From assembly GCA_028554645.1 (NCBI GenBank), contig JAQOOI010000076.1:992001-1056000 (forward strand): a stretch of DNA of 64,000 nt, given 5' to 3'. The translations under genes and the position numbers were made by a program. The stretch's first letter is position 1. Each line of letters opens with the position of its first letter. The notes below the pieces were generated by a model. The model did no database searches. It had not been told where the DNA came from and was given only the letters and a program-made list of their open reading frames with translations. The DNA is from Omphalotus guepiniiformis. Its lineage: Eukaryota > Basidiomycota > Agaricomycetes > Agaricales > Omphalotaceae. Of the stretch, positions 1 through 14,845 are shown in pieces.

Positions 1-27
1 CTCGTATTCATCAAATCTTTATGATAG

Positions 28-1014
28 AATCCAGATGAACCCGCCGCCAAACCCACTCTGCAATCGTATTCGATTGATCTCAACCAGACTGGCCCTATGG
101 TGAGTAACAAGCAACCAGCCTAGTTCCCGAGTATTACAGTGATCTGAGACAACTCTTTTTTCAGATTCTTGATGCTCTCATCAAGATTAAGAACGAGATT
201 GACCCTACTTTGACTTTCCGTCGTTCTTGCAGAGAGGGTATTTGCGGCTCTTGTGCAATGAATATCAATGGGCAAAACACGCTTGCCTGCCTCTGCCGTA
301 TCGACAGGGACTCGTCTAAGGACACCAAGATCTATCCCCTTCCCCACAGTGCGTATTGTACTCATATCTTTATTCGAGCTATCAAAAACTCAATTCGGCT
401 TAGTGTACATTGTCAAGGATCTCGTCCCCGACCTGACTCACTTCTACAAACAATACAAATCTATTCAGCCCTACCTACAGAACGACAATCCTCCTGAGAA
501 GGGTGAGTATCGCCTTTGATTCGATTCCACTGTGGATCGCGCACCTATCCTTGCTCAACACTTAACTCCGCGTATCTCCGTAGGTGAATTCCTTCAATCC
601 CAGGAGGACCGTCGCAAGCTTGATGGTCTATACGAGTGCATCCTATGTGCTTGTTGTTCGACATCTTGCCCTTCATATTGGTGGAATCAGGACGAGTATC
701 TCGGACCAGCTACCCTAATGCAAGCATACCGATGGATTGCAGATTCTCGGGTATGTGAATTGACTTGTCTCATATGCAGCTCTCTCAATATTCTTCCAGG
801 ACTCGTACGGTGCAAAGCGTAAGGAGCTTCTCCAGAACGAGTTGAGCTTGTACAGATGTCACACTATCTTTAACTGTGAGTATCTAACTGAGATGTGTTC
901 GGGTCAATTCGTTATACTAATCCTCCTACAATCGCAGGCGCCCGAACTTGCCCGAAGGGTCTCAATCCTGCCGCTGCCATTGCAAAGATTAAGCTTGAAC
1001 TTGCGGCGGAATAA
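28..1014 (+). CDS. SDHB: Succinate dehydrogenase iron-sulfur subunit (3' part)
   Basis: Iron-sulfur subunit of mitochondrial complex II; it carries electrons from the flavoprotein subunit to ubiquinone. The first exon and the targeting peptide lie left of the window; bases 1-27 look like the end of an intron (acceptor TAG at 25-27) and coding resumes with NPDEP. Six exons splice through canonical GT-AG introns. The 2Fe-2S plant-type ferredoxin motif is visible ([12 protein letters not shown], then NTLAC), followed by the two C-terminal cysteine clusters [12 protein letters not shown] and [17 protein letters not shown] that hold the 4Fe-4S and 3Fe-4S centres. The stop codon is at 1012-1014. 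All ligand cysteines expected in this portion are present, so the gene looks functional. It converges on TRM112. Confidence 0.95.
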
Positions 1015-1381
1015 ACTTAATCCGGCCTTGTTAGTGCTTGGTTCATGTGTTTTGCTTAAAAGATAAGCATCGTATCGGGTACACTGGAGCACTTTTGGCA
1101 GAGCGGAAGGCCCAAGAAAAGTGTAGTCTTGTAAATCAGTCTCATTATTCATTGCATCTTGTGCGGTTTGTTCAATGTCTTTACTTGCATTAATGGATAC
1201 TTGACATTATACACCATGTCCATTCGTCGGCATTCACTTCCTTTCTGTTGCGACAAGAGGCCGTTGCGTTTCCTCGAGGTTTCAAAATCACGAATTCGGA
1301 CGTTGGTTGCAAAAATACATCGGAATTTCAGAGTGCTCGTAGAGTTTTTGTGAGTTGTGGAAAGATCTATGTTCTGCGCCT
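1015..1381. other. Convergent 3' flanks of SDHB and TRM112
   Basis: This 367-base stretch separates two stop codons that face each other. The short open frames in it show no recognisable protein or start context. It probably holds the two 3' untranslated regions. Confidence 0.6.
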
Positions 1382-1919
1382 TTAGCCGATTTCATGCTCG
1401 GCCAAGAGCTAATAATCGAATCAGTCAAAGCGGGTTGAAGATGAAAGAACCAGGTACCATGTTCGGGATGCCGTTTGATATAGGGTAGTTGTGCTGGCAA
1501 TTAGGACAAATCATGCTTCCCTCCTCGACGTGAATCTGTTAAAGGATTGACCTTCAGCTACAGAGTAACCGCAACAGTAGTAATGTGAATCTCTAGTAAG
1601 ACATGATGCAGACTTTTCAAAAAATCATCATCGACCATCTCAGGTTGTTCCTGTGGGAGCGATGTATCACCTAGCTAAACGAGAAAAAACAGTCAATATA
1701 TGCGCATGAAAATTCAAAGCAGAAGTCTTTCCATAGCTGCTTCGCGCTATCAACCAACGCCCTCCATTCAAGCTTGGGCAAAAAAGTCTTGAGGAAATCA
1801 GGGTTGAATTCAGCCTCGCGTAGCTCGATCTGTACGTCTTGAAATTGAAGTGGAAAATTATTGGACGTGCATCCTTTTGCATGGCAAGCAAGGAGATTGT
1901 GTGTTATTAGGCGTACCAT
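1382..1919 (-). CDS. TRM112: TRM112-like methyltransferase activator subunit
   Basis: Small zinc-binding protein that in yeast activates the methyltransferases Bud23 (18S rRNA), Trm9 and Trm11 (tRNA) and Mtq2 (release factor eRF1). The start is at 1919 with MVRLITHNLLACHAKGC, which carries the first zinc cysteines; the second pair is MICPNCQHNYPI near 1495, and the protein ends LLAEHEIG. Exon 1 is about 1737-1919 and exon 2 starts at about 1674. The last intron is canonical. The first is not: the reading family members require (SAKQ, then LGDTSLP) would need removal of about 1675-1736, which begins CT rather than GT, and the base run AGCTA occurs at both borders. The second intron is flanked by the repeat AGATTCAC, and a GT donor nine bases inside would insert a few residues. 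Either the introns are atypical or the copy is mildly damaged. It is divergent from RRP45, with 63 bases between start codons. Confidence 0.85.
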
Positions 1920-1982
1920 CGCGGTGTAGGCGAGAAGAACGCGGTGGCCTAAAATGGCAACTTTTGCTTGCCTTCCACTTTC
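1920..1982. promoter_or_regulatory. Compact divergent promoter, TRM112 / RRP45
   Basis: Only 63 bases separate the ATG of TRM112 (reading left) from the ATG of RRP45 (reading right), so both transcripts must start in or near this segment or inside the partner gene. No clear TATA box is seen. Shared control is an inference from the spacing and from both products serving rRNA and ribosome maturation. Confidence 0.5.
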
Positions 1983-3084
1983 ATGCGTCCACCTTCGCCT
2001 TCAATTCCAGAGAAGGAGTTTCTTTTCTCTGCATTGAAACAGTCTTTACGATTAGACGGTCGTGAAGCTTTTGAATTGCGTCCCATATCTCTAACTTTTG
2101 GCCCAGAACTAGGATGGGTCGAGTGCGGACTAGGAAAAACGCGGTAATCGATTTTCTCTAGCAAGTTCTGACTGATCTGACTTTTACAATCTAAACCTCA
2201 GAGTTCTTGCTCAAGTTGAGGCAAGAATGGTGAAACCACTACCCGAGCGACCCTTTGAAGGTCAGATAACGATACATTCTGAAATATCGCCTATGGCTTC
2301 GATTGAATACGAACTTGGTCGGTAGGTACGTGTGTTTACCTGCCCGCTTTCCATTTTGCGAACTGAAATATTATTAATTGCTTGACCTACCTTCTCGAAA
2401 CAGGCCTTCAGAAGAGGAAGTCGCTATAACGCGTATGCTGGACAAGGTCATTCGTCGAGGTGATACCCTGGATAAGGAGTCGCTATGTATTTTGGCTGGA
2501 CAGCGTGTGACTGACCTTTATATCCCTTCTGCTACGGTTAAGCTAATCTTTCTCGTCAGGTCTGGCATTTACGGTTGACCGTGCATTGCTTATCCGATGC
2601 CGGGAATTTGTTGGACTGTGCATGTCTAGCGGGACTTGTGGCTCTCAAGCATTTTCGTAAACCTGATGTCGAAGTAATAGGGGAGGAAGTCACTGTAGTA
2701 TGTCATCTTCTATCAATGGTCTTTTCCTGTTCGTTTTTCTCATTCGTTTTTTGATAGCATCCTCCATCATCACGTGCGCCTCTTCCCCTCTCTCTACACC
2801 ACACACCGTATTGCTTCACATTCGCCTTCTTCTCCGATAATTCCATACCCCCGGTACTTGACCCCAATCTTCTGGAGCAGCGGTTGAACGGAGGTCTTAT
2901 GTCTATAGCGCTCAATGCACAGCGCGAGCTCTGCGTAGTACAAAAAAGCGGTGGCGTGCCACTTGACCCACAGGACGTGCTGAAGATAGTCAATGTCGCT
3001 GTAACAAAAGCAAAAGAGCTAGACACGTTTGTGGAAGCCAGGCTGAGGGAAGACTGGGAAGGGAGGAACATCGAGGTCAGGTAG
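1983..3084 (+). CDS. RRP45: Exosome complex component RRP45 (RNase PH fold)
   Basis: Core ring subunit of the RNA exosome (EXOSC9 in animals), needed for 3' processing and decay of rRNA and other RNAs in nucleus and cytoplasm. Five exons at about 1983-2143, 2202-2321, 2404-2506, 2560-2697 and 2758-3084 join through canonical introns into about 282 residues. Family landmarks occur in order: LRLDGRE near residue 20, LGWVECGLGKTRVLAQV, GQITIHSEISPMAS, AGQRVWHLRLTVH, DCACLAGLVALKHFR, EVIGEEVTV, and the C-terminal stretch ending EARLREDWEGR. The length equals the conserved RNase PH core plus a short tail, without the long C-terminal extension of vertebrate PM/Scl-75. The start ATG at 1983 gives a 13-residue leader before the first conserved block. 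Confidence 0.95.
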
Positions 3085-3224
3085 GACCGTGTATCTAGCT
3101 TCTTGGACGGGGTACCGCTTGAACTTCGGTCTACTGACTAAGAAGATAAACAAGAAGACAGCAGTACATATATTCAAACGGTACTCATTGTGTGCTTCAA
3201 ATATTTCATATGCAGGTCAACTAT

Positions 3225-6447
<3,223 letters not shown>

Positions 6448-6686
6448 CGTACTCAATTTCAGAGAAAGAGCGAATAAGAAGACCGAAACCCATGATAGAC
6501 AAAGTTTTGAGAGGAGGGTTCACCGGAGCGACAGGACCGCTTATCGTGCACTGTCGGCGGTCGGTATCAAGATGAGATGTATACAAAGGGTACAAATAAT
6601 GTACAAGTTTTTCAGTGTACAGTAAGCTAACGTATCAAGAGTAGATATAAGTATTGGTTAGTACAATCCTCCTCCTCTTCGAAACC

Positions 6687-8750
6687 CTACGAGCCTCCCT
6701 TCTTTTTCTTTGTCCGCACGGGGATGTCCACCGGCCTCTGACAGACTGGACAACGCCCAGAAACTTCAGTCAGCCAGGGATCTAAACATGTTTTCTATAA
6801 AGATTGTGAGCTGGACTATTGAAGAACATGAACATGAATACACCTACGTGGAATACATGGCCACATTTCAATAATCTAAGAGGTTGGGCACCGTCACCTG
6901 CATCTTCTAATTGAAGCTGATCTTCCCGCCGTTCTTCAACAATAACCTCCTGTGTATGAGTGATTACTTCTCCCTTTTTTTCATGAGCAGAGTTCTCTGG
7001 ATTGGTATCGCTGGGCAGGGGATCACGATGTATTCGTCTGGGTTCTTCAAAGTCCATTAAACAGACTGCGCAGGCTGCGCGATTGCTGTCTAAGATGACG
7101 AATGGGTAGCCTTCTGCTTCCCAATTATCTTCCCAAGACGCAGATTGACGTGCACTCTCCTCTTTACCTGCATCATGATCGTTTGTAGTTGAGCCTTTCG
7201 AGGAAACCTTCTTTCCGAGTTTCCTTCTGATAAACTTGAATCGCTTTTTGCTGAGTGAGGTGGCAGAAGGAGGTTTTGGAGGATACGAATAAACGGCCTC
7301 TGGTATTTTGACAGGACCTTCATCAAGTGGAGCGTCCGGGGGCGGTGGAATGTACATGACGAGAGGAATTTGATCCACCAGAGTTTTTGGCAGCTTCCCG
7401 ATCTCTGGCTTTATTATATGCGGGTTTTGAAGAGGATGTCTTCCTATGCATAACAAGAATAGATTCCATACCAACTAGACAAGGCATATGAGGTTTTACA
7501 ATTCTCGCACAACTGAAATACTCACAATTACGATCGGGGTCACCACTAAAAGCAGAAGCCCCAGGATGACGACCTCAAGAATCATCAAATATGTGATACA
7601 GAGGATACCAAAGATCAGCCACCATATATGCGGAGAAGAGAATCGGCAAGTTCGGACGGAGGTGTATACAAGGATATGCGCAGTTAGAAACCAACTCAAG
7701 CTAAATAAAGATGAAAAGAGGGACAATCTGCTTCCACAGACCGATAAAAACCGGGGCGGAAGTTAGCATCTGAGCTTCGCCTTTTCCAATTACGCACCTT
7801 CGAAACATCAGGGTGTGAGGAAGAGTTTCCGCCCCACCGGAGGATTGGTCATTCCTTCCACTTGAAGGGCGGCGGGTTGACAGCCTCGAGTCTGACGTGG
7901 ATGATACAGCTATGTCGGCTGAAACTCCTGCTTCCGCATCCGACGGGTTGCTTTGACTAAATGTGACACAGTCACCACTTCGAAAAGCGCTGAGACACCA
8001 ATATGCGGACTTACGCTGTGTTATCCCGCACCCATCCCCAGTAGGAGAGAATGCAGGCTACGACCACCCTAACAAGCCATAGACATGACCAAACACCCAG
8101 CGGACGATCGCATGCAATCCACTCGTTGGCTCCCGGTACAGTCGGACTTGCTTTGGTAGCAGAAGAAGCAAGTACAGCAACTATTGCTATCATTTGAGTG
8201 GAGGTGTTAAAATACAATTAACTAAAGGAATGAGACCAATACGGACTTGAGCCAATCCCCAAGATAAATTCCAAACCAGGGTGACCAGAAGCCTTCGCGT
8301 CCTCGATGCTCCGCGCCCGTAACCAAGAAATGACATTAATCTAAATATGAAGGCACTGTGCGGCGGATACTGCCTCAAAGGTGGGCGATCTTGTGTGAGA
8401 TTACTCGGCAAAGGTGGAATAGCAAACTCTGCTGTTGACTGAGGAAGAGCAGCTGGTGGGGGCCTGGTATGTGTACTAGTGATGTGTAAACCATTTTCTC
8501 GCCTCTCCGAAGTTGACTCTGACAAGAAAGTTGGATGTGTGAACGAAGGACCAGCACTCTGAGGACCGCGACTCAGAGTTTTCGGTATCGTAATGACAGT
8601 GGAGCAGGAAGGACTGGGATCGGATCTCTGCGATGCAGGCCCGGCAGCAAATGTTATTTCTTGAGTCGTTGGTGAATCCCCTGCAGATCGAATTCTTCGT
8701 AATGGACTTCCCGAGGTAGAGGTACGCGCATGCGACATGGTTGATTGCAA
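6687..8750 (-). CDS. Multi-pass membrane RING-H2 protein (putative E3 ligase)
   Basis: Likely membrane-bound ubiquitin ligase. The N-terminal 170 or so residues are polar and rich in Ser, Thr and Pro; several hydrophobic segments follow (around VTLVWNLSWGLAQ, LVRVVVACILSYWGWV, the LFSSLFSLSWFLTAHIL exon, and FGILCITYLMILEVVILGLLLL), then a proline-rich juxtamembrane part (YIPPPPDAPLDEG) and a basic segment (KRFKFIRRKLGKK). The RING starts CAVCLMDFEE, is interrupted by an acidic insert of about 60 residues, and resumes LKCGHVFH - KTCLDPWLTEVSGRCPVCQRP, giving all eight ligands of a C3H2C3 RING-H2. The tail is KKKKGGS and the stop lies at 6687-6689. The start could be 8750 or 8738. Substrates cannot be inferred. 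Confidence 0.85.
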
Positions 8751-9122
8751 TCTGAAGTAGCGAGCTGAACGTTAGATTGACTGGAAAACTTGTACTACAG
8801 ACCAGTATAAAGCAGCTGGTGAGCGATATGGGAAGGTAAGAGTTGTGGTGGACGCAGAGACTCGAAGTCCGAGCGCTCAGGCCACGCCGTTGAGGAACCT
8901 TGCAATGAGCTAAGTAATGAGCCAGTATCTAACCTTGTGTTGATGCATATTGACCCCGGCCCGGTCAGACCGTCCCCGTTGCGCCCGTTCGGGCAGTTAT
9001 GTGTACGCTTTACTGGCTTAAAAAAAAACCGCAAGTACGCTTTACTGTACATTCTAGCTGAAATAGGTATACAAAGCCCTAATAAAGACGTTGGTATACG
9101 GGGACACAGATATAAGTTACTT
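8751..9122. other. Promoter of the RING protein and 3' flank of the next gene
   Basis: No gene seen. It contains a 13-base direct repeat GTACGCTTTACTG at 9003-9015 and 9035-9047, 32 bases apart, on either side of a run of nine A at 9020-9028. Confidence 0.5.
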
Positions 9123-11321
9123 TTATCGACCAGTAATCTCTCTCCACAACGGTGTCAGTGCCTGCGCCACTGTGTTCGCCGCTGGATATCAAGTCAGCAC
9201 TCAGATCTCAGAGGTCGTACTGTCAACTTGAAAGATACTTACCAACTTCGAGACAGCATCTCTCTGACTCGTCTACCACTGTCTTGAGTAGACCCCTTGA
9301 TCTCCATCTGTCCGGGTGGAAACGCCGATGGCTCTTCTCAACGAAAGCCTTGTAGTCCTGTGAACGCATGTGAGGCCTGACCGTTTCGAAAAATTTTTCC
9401 ACAGCTGCCCAGTCTACATCCTCTACAGATAGGGAAACGGGAGAGATCAACACCGGCCACGGTATAGCTTCAAAGGATAAAGGTTCTTCAGTCGAGAACT
9501 TGGTTACGTCGAATCCTTCACATAAGGTCTTGTACCGTTCTAGTGCTCGTTGAGTTGTCCACGGTCCATACGCCCAGCGTTGCTGACGCTGTTGCTTCTC
9601 TCGCTGGCGTCGGGCCGCCTCCTCTCGTTGCCGTCGCTCGGCGGCTTCCCGTTCGCGTTGTTCGTTCGCTCGTCTCCGCGATTCAGCTTGACGAGCCTCT
9701 TCCGCTTTCCTAGCTTCTGCCCATTTCCTTTCCTCAGCCTGAAGTCGCCGTGCCTCTTGCTCCGCCTTCTCACGCAACGCTCGCTTCCTAGCTTCAGCAT
9801 CCCAGAGAGGTCGATCAGCTTCTAGTTCAGCAAGCTTCCGCCGCGACTCCGCAATAGCAGCCTCTCTCGCTGCATCCTCGTCAAATTCGGTATCAGGAGT
9901 ATTGCTTCTAGGCGAACAACTTCCTTCACTATCCGAGAGCTGAGCATCGTCGTGGATCCCGTTGCCATTCCCTGCAGACCGTCGTGAGCGGAGTGCACAG
10001 CATGATCTGCTAAAAAGGCTCACCATTTTCATGAAGTTCCGGGACTTCTGCATATATTTCCTGCATGAACTGTTCGTACCACTGCTGCCTCCGACCGTTC
10101 ACTTTTGCCTCTCTCTTCTCCTGCCTCTTTCGATCTCGCTGTTGCCGCTTGGCATCCAGCTCCCGCTTGGCAGTCCCGGGAGAGGCAGTTCGAGTCCGTT
10201 TACCCTCCTTCGTTTGCTCGTAATATACACTATTGCGTACATTTTCTTCTTCTGAAGGCCGGACATAATCCGTATCTGGAACGCGTTGTAGCGACTCCGT
10301 TAAAGACGGAGCTGGAAAACACAAGGGCTCAGAATGAACGAGTACCACCACTAATAAGAACCGTCACCTTTCCGTTTGGCTGCATTATCAACAGAGGTAA
10401 AGCCTGGTGCGCCCAAATCACCGCTCCCAAATTCAAAGAACGTTTCGTTCTCGTGTGATAGTTTCTCCGCACGTCGAGCTACCTTTTCTCGTCTCGCCTT
10501 CCTGTTCTCAAGTATCTTTTCTCGCATCTTGCGAGCTTTATCCCCTCCTCCAACGCCCGCTGACCTTGACCTCGACCTCGACCTTGCGCGCGGTGGTGAA
10601 TCATCATCTACAATCATCTCTTCTACTTCTTCTATTTCCGAATCTTCCTCATCATCAAGATTAATGGTGAAAGGCGTTTCAGAGCTGGAATGACGCGTCT
10701 TCTTCCGTTTATTGAGTGGCGGCATAGAAGCATCCGTAAGGACTGCCCTTTTACCATTGGCGCGGGGGCTCTCTTTAGGCTTCAGCGCAGCAGGGGTAAC
10801 AGTGGTGAGTGCAGGTGGTGCTCTGACGCGGCAATCGTAATTGGGATCCAGTTTATAGAAATCCCATTGGTCCTGTGAGCACTCATAGAGTGAACTGAAG
10901 TAATGCATCGTTAAGCCCCAAACATGATATGTTGATATCACACTGACCCGCAGATATCAACGACACGAGGCCACTGCCCTTCATCAACAACACCTTCGTC
11001 TAATTGAGCCTTGGGCACAAATCGCCAGGAGCTTTCTCCAGTCGGGTGCGTTTCCACCACTACCCGCTTCGCGTTATACAACTCCTCGTTCAGAGAAAGC
11101 TTTCGAACGTCCGACGCATCTTGGGCGACAGAGGCGGTACGGGGATTAAAAGACGCGAATGATATGCGGGAAGTTGGAAACCGGAGAAGTCTGTCGCGCT
11201 GAGACGGGTCCAAAAGGCCAGGTACGAGACCAGCAAGTTGTCGCAGAGACGAAGGTCCCGCTACAGGAGACATTCTGCTTGTCCTGCCTCCACGTTCAAG
11301 GAAGGACCTTGACGAGTGCAA
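9123..11321 (-). CDS. Basidiomycete protein with J-like C-terminal region
   Basis: Function unknown. Five exons can be joined through plausible introns. The N-terminal exon ends in WPRVVDICG; the next runs through YDCRVRAPP, a basic and acidic low-complexity stretch and an Arg-Ser run (RSRSRSRSAGVGGG) into predicted coiled coil; the fourth exon holds a long charged helix (EARKRALREKAEQEARR and similar). The C-terminal 90 residues read FEAIPWPVL ... VEKFFETVRPHMRSQDYK ... HRRFHPDRWRSRGLL ... VAANTVAQALTPLWREITGR. The HPDRW block resembles the HPD turn of J domains and recurs in many agaric hypothetical proteins, but the rest of a canonical J domain is not evident. The last small exon (stop at 9123-9125) restores the family ending. 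Start at 11321, or at the internal ATG 48 bases later. Confidence 0.75.
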
Positions 11322-12122
11322 AGTTAACCTGCAAGGATGCTACGCTGCCTCCTTCACACTATTCTTTTCGGCCACTCCCCACGTGTCCTATTTTCCCGGT
11401 CAAACAATAGCAGAACTGCGACTTGAGATACGCACATCTACTGAAAATAGCAAGGACAATAAGAACTCACAGGTCGTTTGTAGCAAAATATAATCAACGA
11501 AGAAAATTGACAATGTTGATCAACGGGCAGCACGTGAACGGCTTTCTGAACAATTCTCTGTCTCTAACTTTAGTAAACGTTGATACGGCACGATTCTGAT
11601 ATAAGACGTATTCAAGTACAATGAAACAATGAATGGTATTTTGGCAATGTCGAGAACTCAGGACTGAACAAGCGGGCGTTTGTGGGTTAGGTGGGTAAGA
11701 GTTACCTCCTGCTTCGATCTATACTTACCACTACTCTCGTTATCAAGCAAGCCTTTCCTTTCGAATAGAAAGATCGTCACTGTTATTCTCATCGATTGTC
11801 GCGAAGGCCCTTTCATTAGTATTATCACTCCATATCTCTATCACCTGCGAACTCGCAGGCAAACCTATCCTGACCCTCTTGCTATCAAGAATCGTTAGAA
11901 GCTTTACGAGCGTCTGTGGTTTCGTTGTTGAGGAGAGAAGGTAATTCTCCACGTGACTATCGTGCGTGAGTCACCGTGCTCGCCTTCCTAAATTAGTAGT
12001 AATCGCAAATCATCTCGACTCACCCTTATACTCACACTGACTTGGTTCTTTGTCTGACTCGTCTTTCTTCTTCTTTATGTTCCTCGCCCCACTGAGCGGC
12101 CCAATAATCCACACAATCCACT
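11322..12122. promoter_or_regulatory. Divergent 0.8 kb promoter region with three CACGTG boxes
   Basis: This region separates the starts of the J-like protein (-) and the GTPBP1-like GTPase (+). It carries three palindromic CACGTG E-boxes, at 11380-11385, 11531-11536 and 11950-11955, the core bound by bHLH regulators in fungi. A pyrimidine-rich stretch (about 12050-12080) precedes the GTPase start. No gene recognised. Confidence 0.4.
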
Positions 12123-14845
12123 ATGGGCTCCAAATTCCGCGAATTCCAGAGCGAAATCGAGCAAATAAGCAAGAAACGTGCGCACAGAGTAGCCGAAGTC
12201 AAGGATATTATTCAAAAAGAGAGCAAGCATCCTAAAGGCAAAGCAAAGGAAAAGGAAAAGGCTTCCATTGATTTCATTGTCAAGTCTGACCCAGAGCATC
12301 ACGAGCAAACTGAGGTCGTGGAAGATGTCGTGGAAGATATACTGGTATACGTTTCCTGAAGCTGGATTGGTTGTACATGCCATTGACCTTTGGTGATTCA
12401 GGCGCTTTTATACAAGGACTCACAAGACGCTCATGATCAAGCCCGTAATAAGATAGCTGCATTGATCACTCAACAGCATGGGGAGTATGTTCTTCGGATT
12501 GGCCGTCAGCCTCCTCATGCAAAACTGTTCGCCGGGGAATTAGACGAGGATGGTGAAGGGTGGACAGGGACTCAAAGAACTTCAGAAGAGATAGTGTCCT
12601 TGCATCGGAAGATTGTAGAGACGGTGGAAGAGGTTGGAGGGAAGGTGTGTTACATCTCAAGTTCAGTTCTAATTTCTACTTGTCATTGATTACCCTTTCA
12701 AAGACATCTGTTCTATTTGAATCGAAGGGAAGACACCCACGAATATCGTTACTACTACGACTACCTCCCCTTAGTGTTTCCTTAACTCCGGAAGTTCGAT
12801 GTGCTGTTGTTGGCAACGTGGATAGTGGAAAATCAACAACCTTGGGTGTACTAACCCGGGGTGAGCATCCACTTCACTAAGCAGGTCCACTCTTACACGT
12901 TCAACAGGTTCCCTGGATGATGGGCGCGGGAAGGCACGAGTTGGGCTGTTCCGACACAAACACGAAGTCGAGACGGGGCGAACGTCCAGCGTTGGTATGG
13001 AGGTGAACACCCCTACACGTATCTTATTTACGTGCGATGACTAAGTAGATCGCACAGATCCTGGGTTTTGCACCTTCTGGAGCTCCAATACTACCCGAGA
13101 CCGCCCATTTGAATGATCCTGACGTCGTTCGACACGAGAAATTGGGATGGGAAGATATTTCAATACAAGCCTCGAAGATAGTATCTTTCATCGGTATTAC
13201 CTGGTGGACAAGTTAGTTGTTCTTTGAGTACTCACAAGTGCATAGATCTTGCTGGACACGAACGATATCTCAAAACTACGCTCTATGGTCTGACTTCTGG
13301 GGCTCCTTCTTGTGTTATCCTCACAGTCGGTGCTAACGCAGGATTCATCGGAATGTCAAAGGAGCATCTGGCAATAGTTCTCGCTCTGAATGTACCTGTT
13401 GTAGTGTGTGTAACAAAGGTAAAACATCGACGACGAGCTTGATGAACATTACTGATCATCGCGGCAAAGATCGACATGACGCCAGCCAATGTTCAGGCGC
13501 ACACAATAAAAGAGGTTGAAAAGATTCTCGGCAGTCCAGGATGTCGGTACGTTGGCGTTGCATACACTTTTACAATAAGACTATAATTTAGCATTGGCCT
13601 CTCGTTAGAAAAATTCCTGTTTTCGTAAAATCTAGTGAAATTGCTGTCGAGCTTGCCACTACTTTTGGTCCAGAGAAGTGAGTCGTTCGCAATACATCCC
13701 ACGGTCGTTAACCAACGTTCGCTAGGCTATGTCCTATTTTCCTGGTCTCGAATGTGACTGGTGAAGGGCTTGATCACGTAAACTTTGTCGCCCTCGGATT
13801 ATGTGTACATCTGATACCGATTTCTAGCTTCGGACGTTCTTGAATCTACTTCCCTCCAGCGAAGCTGATGAAAAGTTCGCACCAGATGAGCCTCTGGAGG
13901 TACGTAAATTGTTACTACATTCTACTCATAGCCCCTGATAGTAATCCCGGATGTTCGATAGTTCTCTATCACTGAAATCTGGTCTGTGCCCTACGTGGGT
14001 ACGGTAGTCAACGGCATCGTCATCGGGGGCAGAGTGAAGATAGGTGACGCGGTGATGTTAGGGCCGGACTCGAATGGAAACTATCGGAGCACCTTTATCA
14101 AGGACATGCAGCGAAAGAGGTTTGGACTTGATCCATGGATGTCGACTCGAGATTTGGCTGACATAGCTCGGCCCTACAGAGCCAAAGTGACGACAGCAGA
14201 AGCTGGGCAGTGTGTGTCCCTTGCGTTGAAGCGGGTAAAGCGCGCGACTGTACGGAAAGGCATGGTGCTTGTCCATAAGACTGATACCCCTCCTAAAGGT
14301 GTGTCTTCTGATCAAAGATGTACGATTAGGAACGTTGAGAATTCTTCTTCCAGCTACCCTGCAATTTGAAGGCCAGGTTCTGATTCTCTAGTGCGTTCAC
14401 AGTCCGGACTGTAGGATCTCCGAAGCTCGTGCTGACATTATGACAGTCACAATACAACGCTGCAGAGGAATTATCAGGTATTCTCTTTGTCGTTTACATT
14501 GCTCTGTGTGCTAAAAGAGAGCCTTTGACTCTTAGGCTATGCTTCATTGCGGTGTAAGTTTTTTATGAATCCTGCTCGGGTATCGCCACTTTTAACGTCG
14601 ATTTTCCTAGGCTGTACGCCAGACTGTCAGGATAATAGACATCGAACATTCTCAAGGAGTATTACGAACTGGAGATCGTGCCAAGGTTCGGTTCGAGTTC
14701 ATCTCTCATCCCGAGTTCATCAAGGAGGGCATGAAACTACTGTTCCGGGAGGGAAAGACTAAAGTAAGCAATCCAGGAGCTCTCACTGCTGCTCATCAGC
14801 TAACAGACACCGTAGGGGCTCGGTGTGATAACACGACTAATATAA
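12123..14845 (+). CDS. GTPBP1/GTPBP2-like translational GTPase
   Basis: Member of the EF-Tu-like GTPBP1/AGP-1 family, linked in animals to mRNA turnover and ribosome-associated quality control. About 14 exons. After an N-terminal charged helical part come the P-loop GNVDSGKST with [18 protein letters not shown], the [21 protein letters not shown] block, switch [17 protein letters not shown], and TKIDMTPAN, the NKxD equivalent. Then follow the beta-barrel domains: [15 protein letters not shown]-like [34 protein letters not shown], and the terminus [20 protein letters not shown] - GLGVITRLI. The stop is 14843-14845. The exon just before the P-loop (about 12720-12860) is in frame but poorly conserved, so its left border is uncertain. 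The apparent 23-residue insert near 14130-14190 is best read as an intron. Confidence 0.9.

Noticed and set aside
12720..12860. Apparent frameshift before the P-loop of the GTPBP1-like gene
   Set aside because: Another frame looked attractive at first, but the frame in phase with [16 protein letters not shown] is open through the whole exon, so no shift is needed.
14125..14190. 23-residue insertion in the GTPBP1-like GTPase
   Set aside because: The segment starts GTTTGG and ends CTACAG and removing it restores the conserved [13 protein letters not shown] reading, so it is an intron.
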